A program made the translations under genes and the position numbers. From an uncultured Rhodospirillales bacterium (GTDB lineage: Bacteria; Pseudomonadota; Alphaproteobacteria; Rhodospirillales; CALINB01): a DNA stretch of 33,879 nucleotides. Under the pieces are notes generated by a model. That model made no database searches, had not been told where the DNA came from, and saw only the letters and a list, made by a program, of their open reading frames with translations. Shown in pieces: positions 14,237 through 22,447 of this stretch. The stretch is from NCBI GenBank assembly GCA_938045325.1, contig CALINB010000024.1:1-33879 (forward strand), in the 5' to 3' direction. Each line of letters begins with the position of its first letter. Positions within the stretch are counted from its first letter, which is position 1.

Positions 14237-15175
14237 ATGGCTAAATCCAAGGCGGCACTTTATCGCGAGTATCTGAAAGAACCGGGGTTGCTTGTCTCGC
14301 CCGGTGTTTATGACGGCTACAGTGCGAAGCTCGCCGAGCAGGCCGGCTTTAAAGTGATCTCGACCACGGGTGCCGGTATCTCAAACGCATTTTTCGGCCA
14401 ACCGGACATCGGCCTGATGAGCCTGATGGAAAACGTCGATATCTGCCGCATGCTGGTACGCAGTGTGAACATTCCGGTCACGGCGGACGCGGAATCCGGT
14501 TACGGCAATGTGGTCTCGGTCTATCACGCGATCGAGTACTTCGAAGAAGCCGGTATCGTCGGCGTGAACCTGGAAGATCAAGGCGAAGGCAAGCGTTGCG
14601 GTCACATGGAAGGCAAACAGGTCGTCGACACGCCGTACATGTGCAAAAAAATCGAAGCCGCGTGTAAAGCGCGCAAGGATGAAGACTTTTTGATCATCGC
14701 GCGCACGGACGCGATTGCCGTCGAAGGCATCGACTCGGCCGTTTACCGTTTGCAGGAATACGTGAAAGCGGGGGCGGCGATGGTGTTCGCGGATGCGGTT
14801 GAAACCGAAGATCAAATCAAGAAGATCGTTGATAATGTTGACGCGCCACTTTCGGTCAATATGGGTTTCGCGATCCGCTCGCGCCCGACCACGCCGCTCA
14901 TTCCGTTCACACGGCTGGAGGAACTCGGTGTGAAACGCGTCTCGTTGGCGCGCATGCTGCCGGCGGCCGCCATCATGGGCATGAAACTCGCGCTCGAACA
15001 GATGCAAGAGGTGCTCAAGACCGGTGAGATGGTGGATCGGAAAGATTTGCTGGTCGGTATCGAGGACATCATGGAACTGATGAACTATCCGAAGATCCGC
15101 GGCATCGAAAAGGAATTCATGCTCGATGAAGAATTCGAACGCCGGTTTAAAAAACCAAAAGCCGCAGCGGAATAA
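14237..15175 (+). CDS. Isocitrate lyase/PEP mutase superfamily lyase, second copy
   Basis: A 312-residue paralogue, clearly diverged from the copy at 7520. Motifs are STTGAGISN (42-50), TADAESGYG (82-90, Mg site), NLEDQ (111-115), KRCGH (119-123; Cys121 conserved as in active lyases) and ARTDA. The C-terminal extension ending in KKPKAAAE is absent from the first copy. The sequence around VNMGFAIRSRPTTPLIPF (substrate specificity strand) differs completely from the first copy, where the same region reads MINLVYGGKTPILS. The two lyases therefore probably have different substrates. SD-like AGGGAG precedes the ATG. Downstream, after a palindromic repeat, comes an aconitase on the same strand, consistent with an isomerise-then-cleave route such as the methylcitrate or glyoxylate-type cycles. 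The exact substrate is unresolved. Confidence 0.85.
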   Translation: MAKSKAALYREYLKEPGLLVSPGVYDGYSAKLAEQAGFKVISTTGAGISNAFFGQPDIGLMSLMENVDICRMLVRSVNIPVTADAESGYGNVVSVYHAIEYFEEAGIVGVNLEDQGEGKRCGHMEGKQVVDTPYMCKKIEAACKARKDEDFLIIARTDAIAVEGIDSAVYRLQEYVKAGAAMVFADAVETEDQIKKIVDNVDAPLSVNMGFAIRSRPTTPLIPFTRLEELGVKRVSLARMLPAAAIMGMKLALEQMQEVLKTGEMVDRKDLLVGIEDIMELMNYPKIRGIEKEFMLDEEFERRFKKPKAAAE

Positions 15176-15198
15176 AATATTGCGGTTTAATTTTCCCC

Positions 15199-15325
15199 AC
15201 CCTTCGAGACGCGTCCGCCTAAACAAGGCGCCCGCTTCTCAGGATGAGGAAAAATTATATATCAAACCTCATGCTGAGGAGGCCGCATATTTAAAAATAA
15301 GCGGCCGTCTCGAAGCATGACGGGC
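15199..15325. repeat. Palindromic intergenic repeat, cctcaggatgagg family (copy 1)
   Basis: A compound inverted repeat between the lyase and aconitase genes. The left unit runs CCTTCGAGACG ... TCTCAGGATGAGG, and the right unit runs CCTCATGCTGAGG ... CGTCTCGAAGCATGA, so the outer CTTCGAGACG/CGTCTCGAAG arms pair across about 110 bases. The same sequence family recurs at 18921, 20478, 27188 and 30181. This kind of element is common in alphaproteobacterial intergenic DNA. Confidence 0.8.
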
Positions 15326-15351
15326 CAAAAGTCATAAAAGGGAGGCTTACC

Positions 15352-18069
15352 ATGACGGCGGGGCAGGACATCTTCGGCGCGAAGAAGACGCTCGAAACCA
15401 GTGGCGGGCGGGTATCGTATTTCGATATTCACGAGCTTGAAAAACAAAACGTCGGGCCGGTCTCGAAGCTGCCGTACTCGATTAAGGTTTGTCTCGAGAA
15501 TATGCTGCGCAATGTCGATGGGCGCATCATCGACAAGCAAACCGTCGTCGACTCCGCGAATTGGAAAGACACCCGTCACAACTTAACGTATCCGCTGCGC
15601 ATGTCCCGCGTCATGCTGCCCGACGCCGCCGGTATCCCGGCGTTCATGGATCTCGTTGCCATGCGCGAGAAGGTCGTCAAGCGCGGTCTCGACGGCAGCG
15701 GGGTGAACCCGGCCGTGCATACGGACCTCATCCTCGATCACTCGGTGATCGTGGATTATTTCGGCACGTCGGACGCGCTAACCAAAAACGTTGCGAAAGA
15801 ATACGAACGCAACGCCGAGCGCTACAGTTTTTGTAAATGGGTAAAACAGGCATTCGATAACGTCACCGTCATTCCGCCCGGCCTCGGCATTTGTCATCAA
15901 ATTAACCTCGAATATCTCGGCCGTGTCGTCATGAGCCGCCGCGACGGTAATGAAACGCTGGCGTATCCTGATAGTTTGGTTGCGTGTGACTCGCACACGC
16001 CGATGATCAACGGCATCGGCATTTTGGGCTGGGGCGTCGGCGGCATCGAAGCGGAAGTCACCATGCTCGGCCAGCCGTATTTCCTGCCCGCCCCTGAGGT
16101 GGTCGGCATGAAACTGACCGGCGAATTGAAACCCGGCGTGACGGCAACGGATCTCGTTCTTTCGATCACTGAGAAATTGCGCGAGGTCGGCGTCACCGCG
16201 GCGTTTGTCGAATACTTCGGACCGGGTGCAAAGCAGCTTTCCATTCCCGATCGCGCGACCATCGCCAACATGTCGCCCGAATACGGTGCGACCATGGGGT
16301 TCTTCCCGGTCGATGCGGTCACCATCGAGTATCTTAAGATGACCAACCGGGGCGGCGATCACGCCGATCTCGTTGAACGTTACACCAAAGAGAACGGCCT
16401 CTTTGCGAATGGGGGTGCCGATCCCGAGTTTACGAAATTGGTCGAATTCGATCTCGGCCAAGTGGAGGCGAGTCTCGCCGGGCCTAAGCGGCCGCAGGAC
16501 CGGGTGTCGCTTTATGACGTGAAGGAAAGTTTCCGCGACTACCTGCAAAAACCGAAAGACGAGCGCGGTTACGGCATGGACGCCAAAGAAGCCGCCCGCA
16601 CGGCGAAAGCGATCATCGGCAACAACGAAGTCGAATTGGGTCACGGCATGACGGCGATTGCCGCGATTACCTCGTGCACCAACACGTCCAACCCGAATTT
16701 GCTAATGGGCGCGGGGCTCTTGGCGCGTAAGGCGCGCGAAAAAGGGTTATCGGCGAAGCCTTGGGTCAAAACGTCGTTGTCGCCGGGCAGTCAGGTCGTC
16801 ACCGCGTACCTGACCAAAACCGGCCTGATGGAAGACTTGGAAGCCATGGGCTTTTATGTTGTCGGCTACGGCTGCATGACCTGCGGCGGCAAGTCCGGAC
16901 CGCTGCCCGAAGACGTCACCAAAGCCATCACCGATAACGATCTTGTCGCGACCGCCGTGCTATCGGCGAACCGCAACTTCGAGGGCCGCACTCATCCGAT
17001 GGTGAAAGGCGCTTATTTGGCGTCACCGCCGCTGGTGGTGGCCTTTGCGCTCGCCGGCCGTGCCGACTTCGATTTCGCCAATGAACCCATCGGCCAAGAT
17101 AAAAACGGCGAAGACGTTTTTCTCAAAGACATTTGGCCGAGTCCGGAAGAAATCCGCGACGCCGTCAACGAAGGCTTGAACGCCGAGATGTTTAGCGAGG
17201 CCTACGCAACCGCAACCGAGGGCACCAAAGATTGGGATGACCTCGAAGCCCCCACCGGGCAGTTGTTCGCGTGGGACCCGAAATCCGATTACATCCTCTC
17301 GCCGCCTTGGTTCGATTTGCATCCGGAAGATTATACCTGGCCGGACGAACTGAAGGGCGCGCGTGTGCTCGGCATGTACGGAGATTCGCTGACAACCGAT
17401 CACGTCACCCCGGGCGGCTATTTCCCGAAAGGCGGTGCGTCCGCGCAATATTTCGAGTCCATCGGTGTTGCGGAAAAAGATTTCAACACGGTCACCCAGC
17501 GGCGCGGCAATCACCATGTCATGGAGCGGGTCATCTTCGCTAACGTGCGCATCAAGAACCTTGTCGTGCCCGGCAGCGAAGGGGATGTGACGCGCAAGTT
17601 CCCGGAAGACGAACAGATGTTCATGTCCGAAGCCGCGCGTAAATACCGCGCGGAAGGAACCCCGATGATCGTCATGGGCGGAAAAGACTACGGCATGGGC
17701 TCAAGCCGCGATTGGGCGGCGAAAGGACCGGCGCTTTTGGGGATTTCCGCTATTATCGCGAATTCCTTTGAGCGCATTCACCGCTCCAACCTGATCGGCA
17801 TGGGGATCGTGCCGCTGCTGTTTAAGGAAGGCGAAGGTCACGAAGCGCTTGGCCTTACCGGTGAGGAATCCCTCGATCTTTCGAACTTGGACGCCGGCAT
17901 TACCGATGCCGCCCCCATCACCGTCACCGCGACCGCACCCGATGGTAAAGTTACAACGTTCGAGGTGTTGGCCGACGTGCGCTCACCGTATGAGACCGAT
18001 TGCCTGAAAAGCGGCGGCGTGTTGCTCAAGGTGATGAACGCGTATATCGCCGAAGCGGGTAACGCTTAA
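15352..18069 (+). CDS. acnA: Aconitate hydratase (AcnA-type), divergent
   Basis: A 905-residue single-chain aconitase of the AcnA/IRP class, interconverting citrate and isocitrate through cis-aconitate with a [4Fe-4S] cluster. The cluster cysteines are C442 in SCTNTS and C508/C511 in GYGCMTCGGKSGP, spaced as in Escherichia coli AcnA. The swivel domain has GDSLTTDHVTPGG and GKDYGMGSSRDWAAKG. ACDSHTP and RSNLIGMGIVPLLF are conserved. Several normally strict stretches differ: CMTCGGKSGP instead of CTTCIGNSGP, and GNHHVMERVIFANVRI instead of the usual GNHEVMMRGTFAN. That points to a divergent branch, perhaps with altered substrate, rather than the housekeeping enzyme. SD AGGGAGG precedes the ATG. 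Size and cluster residues argue against AcnD, but a 2-methylaconitate-type role cannot be excluded. Confidence 0.9.
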   Translation: MTAGQDIFGAKKTLETSGGRVSYFDIHELEKQNVGPVSKLPYSIKVCLENMLRNVDGRIIDKQTVVDSANWKDTRHNLTYPLRMSRVMLPDAAGIPAFMDLVAMREKVVKRGLDGSGVNPAVHTDLILDHSVIVDYFGTSDALTKNVAKEYERNAERYSFCKWVKQAFDNVTVIPPGLGICHQINLEYLGRVVMSRRDGNETLAYPDSLVACDSHTPMINGIGILGWGVGGIEAEVTMLGQPYFLPAPEVVGMKLTGELKPGVTATDLVLSITEKLREVGVTAAFVEYFGPGAKQLSIPDRATIANMSPEYGATMGFFPVDAVTIEYLKMTNRGGDHADLVERYTKENGLFANGGADPEFTKLVEFDLGQVEASLAGPKRPQDRVSLYDVKESFRDYLQKPKDERGYGMDAKEAARTAKAIIGNNEVELGHGMTAIAAITSCTNTSNPNLLMGAGLLARKAREKGLSAKPWVKTSLSPGSQVVTAYLTKTGLMEDLEAMGFYVVGYGCMTCGGKSGPLPEDVTKAITDNDLVATAVLSANRNFEGRTHPMVKGAYLASPPLVVAFALAGRADFDFANEPIGQDKNGEDVFLKDIWPSPEEIRDAVNEGLNAEMFSEAYATATEGTKDWDDLEAPTGQLFAWDPKSDYILSPPWFDLHPEDYTWPDELKGARVLGMYGDSLTTDHVTPGGYFPKGGASAQYFESIGVAEKDFNTVTQRRGNHHVMERVIFANVRIKNLVVPGSEGDVTRKFPEDEQMFMSEAARKYRAEGTPMIVMGGKDYGMGSSRDWAAKGPALLGISAIIANSFERIHRSNLIGMGIVPLLFKEGEGHEALGLTGEESLDLSNLDAGITDAAPITVTATAPDGKVTTFEVLADVRSPYETDCLKSGGVLLKVMNAYIAEAGNA

Positions 18070-18095
18070 CGTTTTAGCGAACGGTAAAAAACGCC

Positions 18096-18899
18096 ATGTT
18101 TAAAGCCTGGAACGAAAGCCAGCGCCGGAACGGGCCGTGGCACGTCGCTGTGCTGCTGATTCTCGGCATCGGTGTAGGTATTATCGGGCTTTATTATCTG
18201 CTCTCGAAGAATTTGATTTATTGCCCCATTGGGGATTCCAACCTTGCGTTCAGCCCCACGTATTCGGACCGTGGCGTGCTGTCCGAAGTCGGCGGGCTTA
18301 AGTTTTGGCTGCCGGCGAACTACGCGCAGTTCGAGCAAAATCAGAAAAGCGGCACGCACCCTTGGCTGGTGCTGCAGGGATTGCTGCCGGGTTTGCGGCC
18401 GTTGACGAAAAAGCTCGGCATTGTGGAGCGCGACAAACTCGACGATTGTGATTTTTATGTGCGTGACAAAGTCGTCGTTGCGTTGGTGCAGAAGAAACCG
18501 AAACCCTATTGGGCCGACCGGGGCGGCATCGATTCCTTGTCGCTGAAAATGGTTTTACAAGGCACCCAGGAACTCGACGGCCCGCACGGCCTCAAGGAAA
18601 TCCATCTTATGGCCTTGAAGGAGGGTTATAGCACCAACCCGTTCCCGCAATCGTGGATGTACTCGCACACGTATCCGGATAAAAGGCGGATTTTTTTGTA
18701 TTGCTGGCGCGATAAGCTTGGCGGGCGCGGCTGTTATTCACGCGCGGCTCCGTTGGATTTCACGCCCGAAACCAAGGCATCCGGCGTGTCGATGAAATAC
18801 TACTTTAATTACAGCGACCTCGCGCGCTGGCGTGAAATCGACAAGGAAGCCCGCGCGTTGGTGCGGGTGTTTTACGAGGCAGGGCAGGCCCGGCATTAA
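18096..18899 (+). CDS. Hypothetical single-pass membrane protein
   Basis: A 267-residue protein I do not recognise. A short polar N-terminus is followed by one hydrophobic segment (about residues 17-36, HVAVLLILGIGVGIIGLYYL), then a probably extracytoplasmic region of about 225 residues rich in aromatic and basic residues. Four cysteines (for example in IYCPIG, DDCDF, LYCW and GRGCYS) could form disulfides outside the membrane. No lipobox is visible. It begins 27 bases after the aconitase stop, so it may be cotranscribed. Codon use resembles the neighbours and the frame is uninterrupted, which supports a real gene. A repeat cluster follows it. Confidence 0.65.
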   Translation: MFKAWNESQRRNGPWHVAVLLILGIGVGIIGLYYLLSKNLIYCPIGDSNLAFSPTYSDRGVLSEVGGLKFWLPANYAQFEQNQKSGTHPWLVLQGLLPGLRPLTKKLGIVERDKLDDCDFYVRDKVVVALVQKKPKPYWADRGGIDSLSLKMVLQGTQELDGPHGLKEIHLMALKEGYSTNPFPQSWMYSHTYPDKRRIFLYCWRDKLGGRGCYSRAAPLDFTPETKASGVSMKYYFNYSDLARWREIDKEARALVRVFYEAGQARH

Positions 18900-18920
18900 G
18901 GTTCGCGTGTTTATTTGAAT

Positions 18921-19019
18921 ATCCTCATACTTCGAGATACCCTTTCGCCTCATCCTGAGGGGGCGCGTTAGCGCCTGTTTCGAAGGATAAGAGGCGAAGG
19001 GCCCCTCAGCATGAGGATT
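18921..19019. repeat. Palindromic intergenic repeat (copy 2)
   Basis: The outer arms ATCCTCAT (start) and ATGAGGAT (end) pair. Inside are ACTTCGAGA, CCTCATCCTGAGG, TTCGAAGGATAAG and CCTCAGCATGAGG. It lies between the hypothetical membrane protein and the first of the five tandem MmgE/PrpD genes. Confidence 0.8.
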
Positions 19020-19084
19020 TGCGGGTACTTTTTGAGCGGGCTGAAGTGTGCCAAAATAGTCACCTGATTATTAGGGAGGAAATT

Positions 19085-20470
19085 ATGGCGAAAACGGTCG
19101 CACAGGAACTCGCGGCCCGAATCAACGGGCTGCGTTACGAAGACTATCCGCAAGAGGCTATCGATTGGGCCAAGATCGCTGTGCTTGACACGCTCGGTGT
19201 GTCGCTCGCGGGCGCGCCCGAGGAAACCACGCAAATTCCGATGAAGGTATTGGGCGCAGCACAGCATGCCGGGCCGAGCCTGGTTTGGGGCAGCGGCACG
19301 CGCACCTCGCCGTTGGACGCCGCGTTGATTAACGGCGTCGCCGCGCACGCGCTCGATTACGACGATTGCCACGACACCATGGGCGGGCATCCCTCGGCGG
19401 CCGTGATCCCGAGCTGCCTGGCGCTGAGTGACGACGTTACGCTCACCGGGCGCGACTTCATCGAAGCTTTTATCGCCGGTTATGAGATGGAAACGCGCCT
19501 CGCGTCGGGCGTGCATTTCGAGCATTACATCAAGGGCTGGCATCCGACCGCGACCATGGGCACGTTTGGTGCGGCGGCGGCTTGCGGGCGCTTGCTCAAG
19601 CTTGATGAGAACACCCTGGCGACGGCTCTTGCGTTGTGCTGCTCGATGGCGGCCGGGGTGAAAGCAAACTTCGGCACTATGACCAAGCCGCTTCATGTGG
19701 GCCTTCTCAGCCGCAACGGTTTGTTCGCCGCCCTCATGGCCAAGGAAGGGTTCACCGCCAGCATGGAAGCGTTCGAGCACAAGCAAGGCTTCTTTATGGT
19801 CTACAACGGCGAAGGCACGTACGACATCGACAAGGTGTTGAGCAATTGGGGCAACCCGCTGCAAATTCTCGAGCCTGGCGTCGCCATCAAACAGTTTCCG
19901 TCCTGCGGCGGCACCCATTCCGCGGCCGATGCGGTGATCAAGCTCAAGAACGATCACAACCTTGCCGCGAATAATATCGAGAAAATCGAATCGAAAACCC
20001 ACGAGTGGCGTTTTAAGCACACCAACCGGCCCGATCCGAAAAGCGATCTCGATGCGAAGTTCAGCGTGCAGTATGTGATGTCGCGCGCCATGACGGACGG
20101 GGTGTTGAAGCTCGATCATTTCGAAAACGGCACCTTTGCCGAACCCGAAGTTCAACAAGTGCTCAAGCGCATCGAGTCGTCCTATCACAATGACGATGAC
20201 GACCGTTACAGCGCCTACGTCACCATCACGACGAAAGACGGCCGTAAGTTGGAGGAATACTTCTCGCGCGCCCGCGGCCGCGGCCCGGCCGTTGCCTTGT
20301 CGGCGGATGAGCTTAAAACCAAATTCGTGAATTGTGCATCGCGGGCCCTAACGGCCGAGCGGGTCGAGCAGTTGTACACGGCGTGCCAAACACTCGAAAC
20401 GCTGAATGATATGCGCGATCTAACGAGCTTAATGGAGACAGCGGCGGCAAACGTTCAAGCCGCGGAGTAA
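19085..20470 (+). CDS. MmgE/PrpD family protein (tandem array member 1)
   Basis: A 461-residue MmgE/PrpD protein. The ATG at 19085 has a strong SD (AGGGAGGA); an upstream in-frame ATG lies inside the repeat and is rejected. Active-site stretches are LDYDDCHDTMGGHPSAA (90-106), KGWHPTATMG, KANFGTMTKPLHVG and IKQFPSCGGTHSAAD. The last motif has Phe and Ser where most array members have Tyr/His and Cys, so its pocket is a distinct variant. It ends in VQAAE. By eye it is markedly more similar to the four other array members (20616, 25126, 27406, 28785) than to the copies at 8404 and 30354. Likely reaction: dehydration, hydration or decarboxylation of a hydroxy- or unsaturated di- or tricarboxylate. 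The substrate is unknown. Confidence 0.85.
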   Translation: MAKTVAQELAARINGLRYEDYPQEAIDWAKIAVLDTLGVSLAGAPEETTQIPMKVLGAAQHAGPSLVWGSGTRTSPLDAALINGVAAHALDYDDCHDTMGGHPSAAVIPSCLALSDDVTLTGRDFIEAFIAGYEMETRLASGVHFEHYIKGWHPTATMGTFGAAAACGRLLKLDENTLATALALCCSMAAGVKANFGTMTKPLHVGLLSRNGLFAALMAKEGFTASMEAFEHKQGFFMVYNGEGTYDIDKVLSNWGNPLQILEPGVAIKQFPSCGGTHSAADAVIKLKNDHNLAANNIEKIESKTHEWRFKHTNRPDPKSDLDAKFSVQYVMSRAMTDGVLKLDHFENGTFAEPEVQQVLKRIESSYHNDDDDRYSAYVTITTKDGRKLEEYFSRARGRGPAVALSADELKTKFVNCASRALTAERVEQLYTACQTLETLNDMRDLTSLMETAAANVQAAE

Positions 20471-20477
20471 GTGATTG

Positions 20478-20594
20478 TCATCCTTCGAGACGGCGGCTTT
20501 GCCGCCTCCTCAGGATGAGGTGTGAAAAATTCTCCTCATGCTGAGAGGTCGTACATCAAGTGTTTAAAAAGCGCGATCGTCTCGAAGTATGAGG
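20478..20594. repeat. Palindromic intergenic repeat (copy 3)
   Basis: A complete compound element filling the gap between array members 1 and 2. CATCCTTCGAGACGGCGG and CCGCCTCCTCAGGATGAGG form the left unit. CTCCTCATGCTGAGAGG and GATCGTCTCGAAGTATGAGG form the right unit. The right end reaches the SD region of the next gene. Confidence 0.85.
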
Positions 20595-20615
20595 GAAATA
20601 GAGGAGACGCAATCC

Positions 20616-21998
20616 ATGGGCATCGCCTTAGAAATTGCTAAACGCACAAACGCTCTTAAATATGAGACTTTCCCGGCCGATGCCATCCATTGGAGCAAGG
20701 TTGCCATCGCCGATGCGGTGGCCGTCTCGCTGGCCGGTTCGCGCGAAAATGCTTCCACCATTACCGCAAGCGTGCTGAACGCCGCCGCGATGCCGGGGCC
20801 GAGCCTGGTGTGGGGCACGAACGTGCGCACCCGCGCGCTCGAAGCCTCGTTGATCAACGGCACGTCGTGTCACGCGCTCGATTACGACGACACCAACAAC
20901 ACCAGCGGCGCGCATCCGACGTGCCCGATCCTGCCGGCCGCCATTGCGCTCGCCGAACAACTCGGCGCGTCCGGCAAGCAGATCATCGAAGCGTACGTTG
21001 CCGGGTTCGAAACCTTATCGCGGCTGTCCCAAGCGGTGCAGGTCGAGCACCACCATTACCGCAAGGGCTGGCATCCGACCGGCACACTCGGCCTGTTCGG
21101 CGCGGCGGCGGCCTGCGGGCGGCTATTAAGTCTATCGGACGAGCAACTTGCGACGGCCTTATCCATTTGCGCGTCCGAAGCCTGCGGCGTGAAATCGAAC
21201 TTCGGCACCTACGTGAAGCCGCTACATGCGGGGCTAGCCAACCGCAACGGGTTGTTTGCGGCCCTCATGGCAAAAGAGGGCTTCACCGCAAGTCCGGAAG
21301 CGTTCGAGCACAAGCAGGGTTTCTTCGCCGTCTATAACGGCCCCGGTCCGTTCGATGCAGACAAAGTGAAAGAGAACTGGGCCGACCCCCTCGAGGTCGT
21401 CGAGCCTTCCATGGGGATCAAGCAGTATCCCTGCTGCGGCAGTGTCATGCCGGTGATGGATCTCGCCATCAAAATGCGTAAGGAGCACAACCTCAAGCCC
21501 GATGACATTGTGCGCATCGAGCCGCAAACCCACGAGCGGCGCTTGGCCCACACCACCCGGCCCGATCCACGCAGTTCCTTGGATGCGAAATTCAGCGTCG
21601 AATACTGCACGGCGCGCGCCGTGCTTGACGGAACGATTGTGTTTTCGCAATTTGAAGGCGATGCCCATAACGATAAAACCGTGCGGAAGTTTATGGAGAA
21701 GATCACGGCAGTGCCGCACACCGACGACAACCACTACGGCGCGCACCTCATCGTGACTTTGAAAGACGGTACGGTTTTGAAGGAATACACGCCGAAAGCG
21801 AAGGGCCGCGGCCCCGATCATCCGTTAACCGCCGAAGAGCTTGAAAACAAATTCGTCATGTGTGCCGAACGCGCGTTGCCGCTCGAGCAGATTGAGTTGC
21901 TGTATCCGGCCTGTCAGGACTTCGAGGCCATCACCAATATTCGCGACTTCACCAAGCTGATGGAAGTTCATGCGGGCGCGCGCCAGGCCGCCGAGTGA
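20616..21998 (+). CDS. MmgE/PrpD family protein (tandem array member 2, most divergent)
   Basis: A 460-residue MmgE/PrpD protein, started at 20616 after GAGGAG. An in-frame ATG 27 bases upstream falls in the repeat arm and lacks an SD. It is the most divergent array member: the D-D-C-x-x-x-x-GGHPS region of the others reads YDDTNNTSGAHPTCP (90-104), KxNFGTMTKPLH reads KSNFGTYVKPLHAG, and the lysine motif is IKQYPCCGSVMPVMD with Val-Met in place of Thr-His. The His of the STH triplet, present in the four other members, is therefore lost. KGWHPTGTLG and the C-terminal QAAE are kept. These changes sit at positions expected near the substrate, so a different acid or a changed reaction is likely. 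It is the last gene before the decayed stretch at 22.0-22.4 kb. Confidence 0.85.
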   Translation: MGIALEIAKRTNALKYETFPADAIHWSKVAIADAVAVSLAGSRENASTITASVLNAAAMPGPSLVWGTNVRTRALEASLINGTSCHALDYDDTNNTSGAHPTCPILPAAIALAEQLGASGKQIIEAYVAGFETLSRLSQAVQVEHHHYRKGWHPTGTLGLFGAAAACGRLLSLSDEQLATALSICASEACGVKSNFGTYVKPLHAGLANRNGLFAALMAKEGFTASPEAFEHKQGFFAVYNGPGPFDADKVKENWADPLEVVEPSMGIKQYPCCGSVMPVMDLAIKMRKEHNLKPDDIVRIEPQTHERRLAHTTRPDPRSSLDAKFSVEYCTARAVLDGTIVFSQFEGDAHNDKTVRKFMEKITAVPHTDDNHYGAHLIVTLKDGTVLKEYTPKAKGRGPDHPLTAEELENKFVMCAERALPLEQIELLYPACQDFEAITNIRDFTKLMEVHAGARQAAE

Positions 21999-22018
21999 TT
22001 GAGGCCTAACGGCATGGA

Positions 22019-22255
22019 TATCAACCGTTTAACGTAGGGCTCGGCGCCGAAATCACCGGCCTCGATCTCGGTAACCCGCCCCCGATGCGGATAACGATGC
22101 AGATAACGATGCGGATACCGTCGAGGCCGTGCGCGCGGCCAAGTACGATTACACCTAAACCAGTACCGGCGAGCGCCGGAAGGATTTCGATGATGTGGCC
22201 GGTCCGTCGCAGGCACCGGGGCCGGTAATTATCAATTCTCGAATGAGTGCCCTTT
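22019..22255 (+). pseudogene. Decayed TauD/TfdA-type dioxygenase fragment
   Basis: Frame 22019-22081 reads YQPFNVGLGAEITGLDLGNP, which closely matches the N-terminal strand of TauD/TfdA alpha-ketoglutarate dioxygenases (pattern P-x-x-x-x-x-GAEITGLDL). The next family-like piece, DTVEAVRAAKYDY, lies in a different frame after the tandem repeat and runs into a stop codon; a further open piece ends at 22255. The metal-binding His-x-Asp region is absent. I read this as the front of a dioxygenase gene broken by frameshift, repeat expansion and deletion. The identification rests on about 20 residues, so it is tentative. Confidence 0.4.
22084..22119 (+). repeat. 12-base tandem repeat, three copies
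   Basis: GATGCGGATAAC, GATGCAGATAAC and GATGCGGATACC in succession, differing at one or two positions. In one frame they encode Asp-Ala-Asp-Asn units. It lies exactly at the frame change of the dioxygenase fragment, so slippage expansion may have helped break the gene. Confidence 0.7.
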
Positions 22256-22270
22256 AGCCCATCAGTAATT

Positions 22271-22318
22271 TAGGGCAATCCCCAGCTCCTTCGGCACCGG
22301 ATTAGGGAAATCCCGAGT
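22271..22318. promoter_or_regulatory. Pair of direct repeats with internal dyad (possible response-regulator sites)
   Basis: TTAGGGCAATCCCCAG (22271-22286) and TTAGGGAAATCCCGAG (22303-22318) match at 14 of 16 positions. They are 32 bases apart start to start, about three helical turns. Each has an AGGG-4 nt-CCC dyad, the style of sites bound by LuxR/FixJ-type response regulators. The nearest regulator gene is the hybrid histidine kinase downstream. Binding is inferred only. Confidence 0.35.
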
Positions 22319-22328
22319 CGGGCCATCC

Positions 22329-22364
22329 AAACCCTAGTCGGCCTTCGGTTTTCCTAGGTTTTTT
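22329..22364 (+). terminator. Possible Rho-independent terminator
   Basis: AAACC(C)TAG (22329-22337, one bulged C) pairs with CTAGGTTT (22354-22361) over eight base pairs around a 16-base loop, and the right arm runs into TTTTTT. The stem is AT-rich and the loop large, so the terminator is weak if real. It would end plus-strand transcription from the MmgE/PrpD gene at 20616. Confidence 0.3.
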
Positions 22365-22447
22365 GCGCTTTCTACCAATATGGGCGGTTTCCTCCGCTGC
22401 TTAAAACGGGCGTCAGCAATACCGCTGACTGACCGAATTGAGCCGAC

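Larger units (their letters stand above)
21999..22447. other. Non-coding stretch with gene remnant, repeats and possible control sites
   Basis: 449 bases without an intact gene. Contents seen are a frameshifted TauD/TfdA-like N-terminal fragment (from 22019), a three-copy 12-base tandem repeat (22084-22119), a pair of 16-base direct repeats (22271 and 22303) and a terminator-like hairpin with a T run (22329-22364). The remainder, 22365-22447, shows nothing I can name. Confidence 0.6.

Noticed and set aside
15199-15325. Palindromic repeats as a CRISPR array or insertion-sequence ends
   Set aside because: There is no regular spacer structure, no transposase and no target duplication, and the copies are scattered singly between genes.
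18968-20188. Long minus-strand open frame opposite the first array gene (406 codons)
   Set aside because: It is antisense to a clear MmgE/PrpD gene, and similar antisense frames occur opposite the other copies. They are a by-product of high GC and codon bias.
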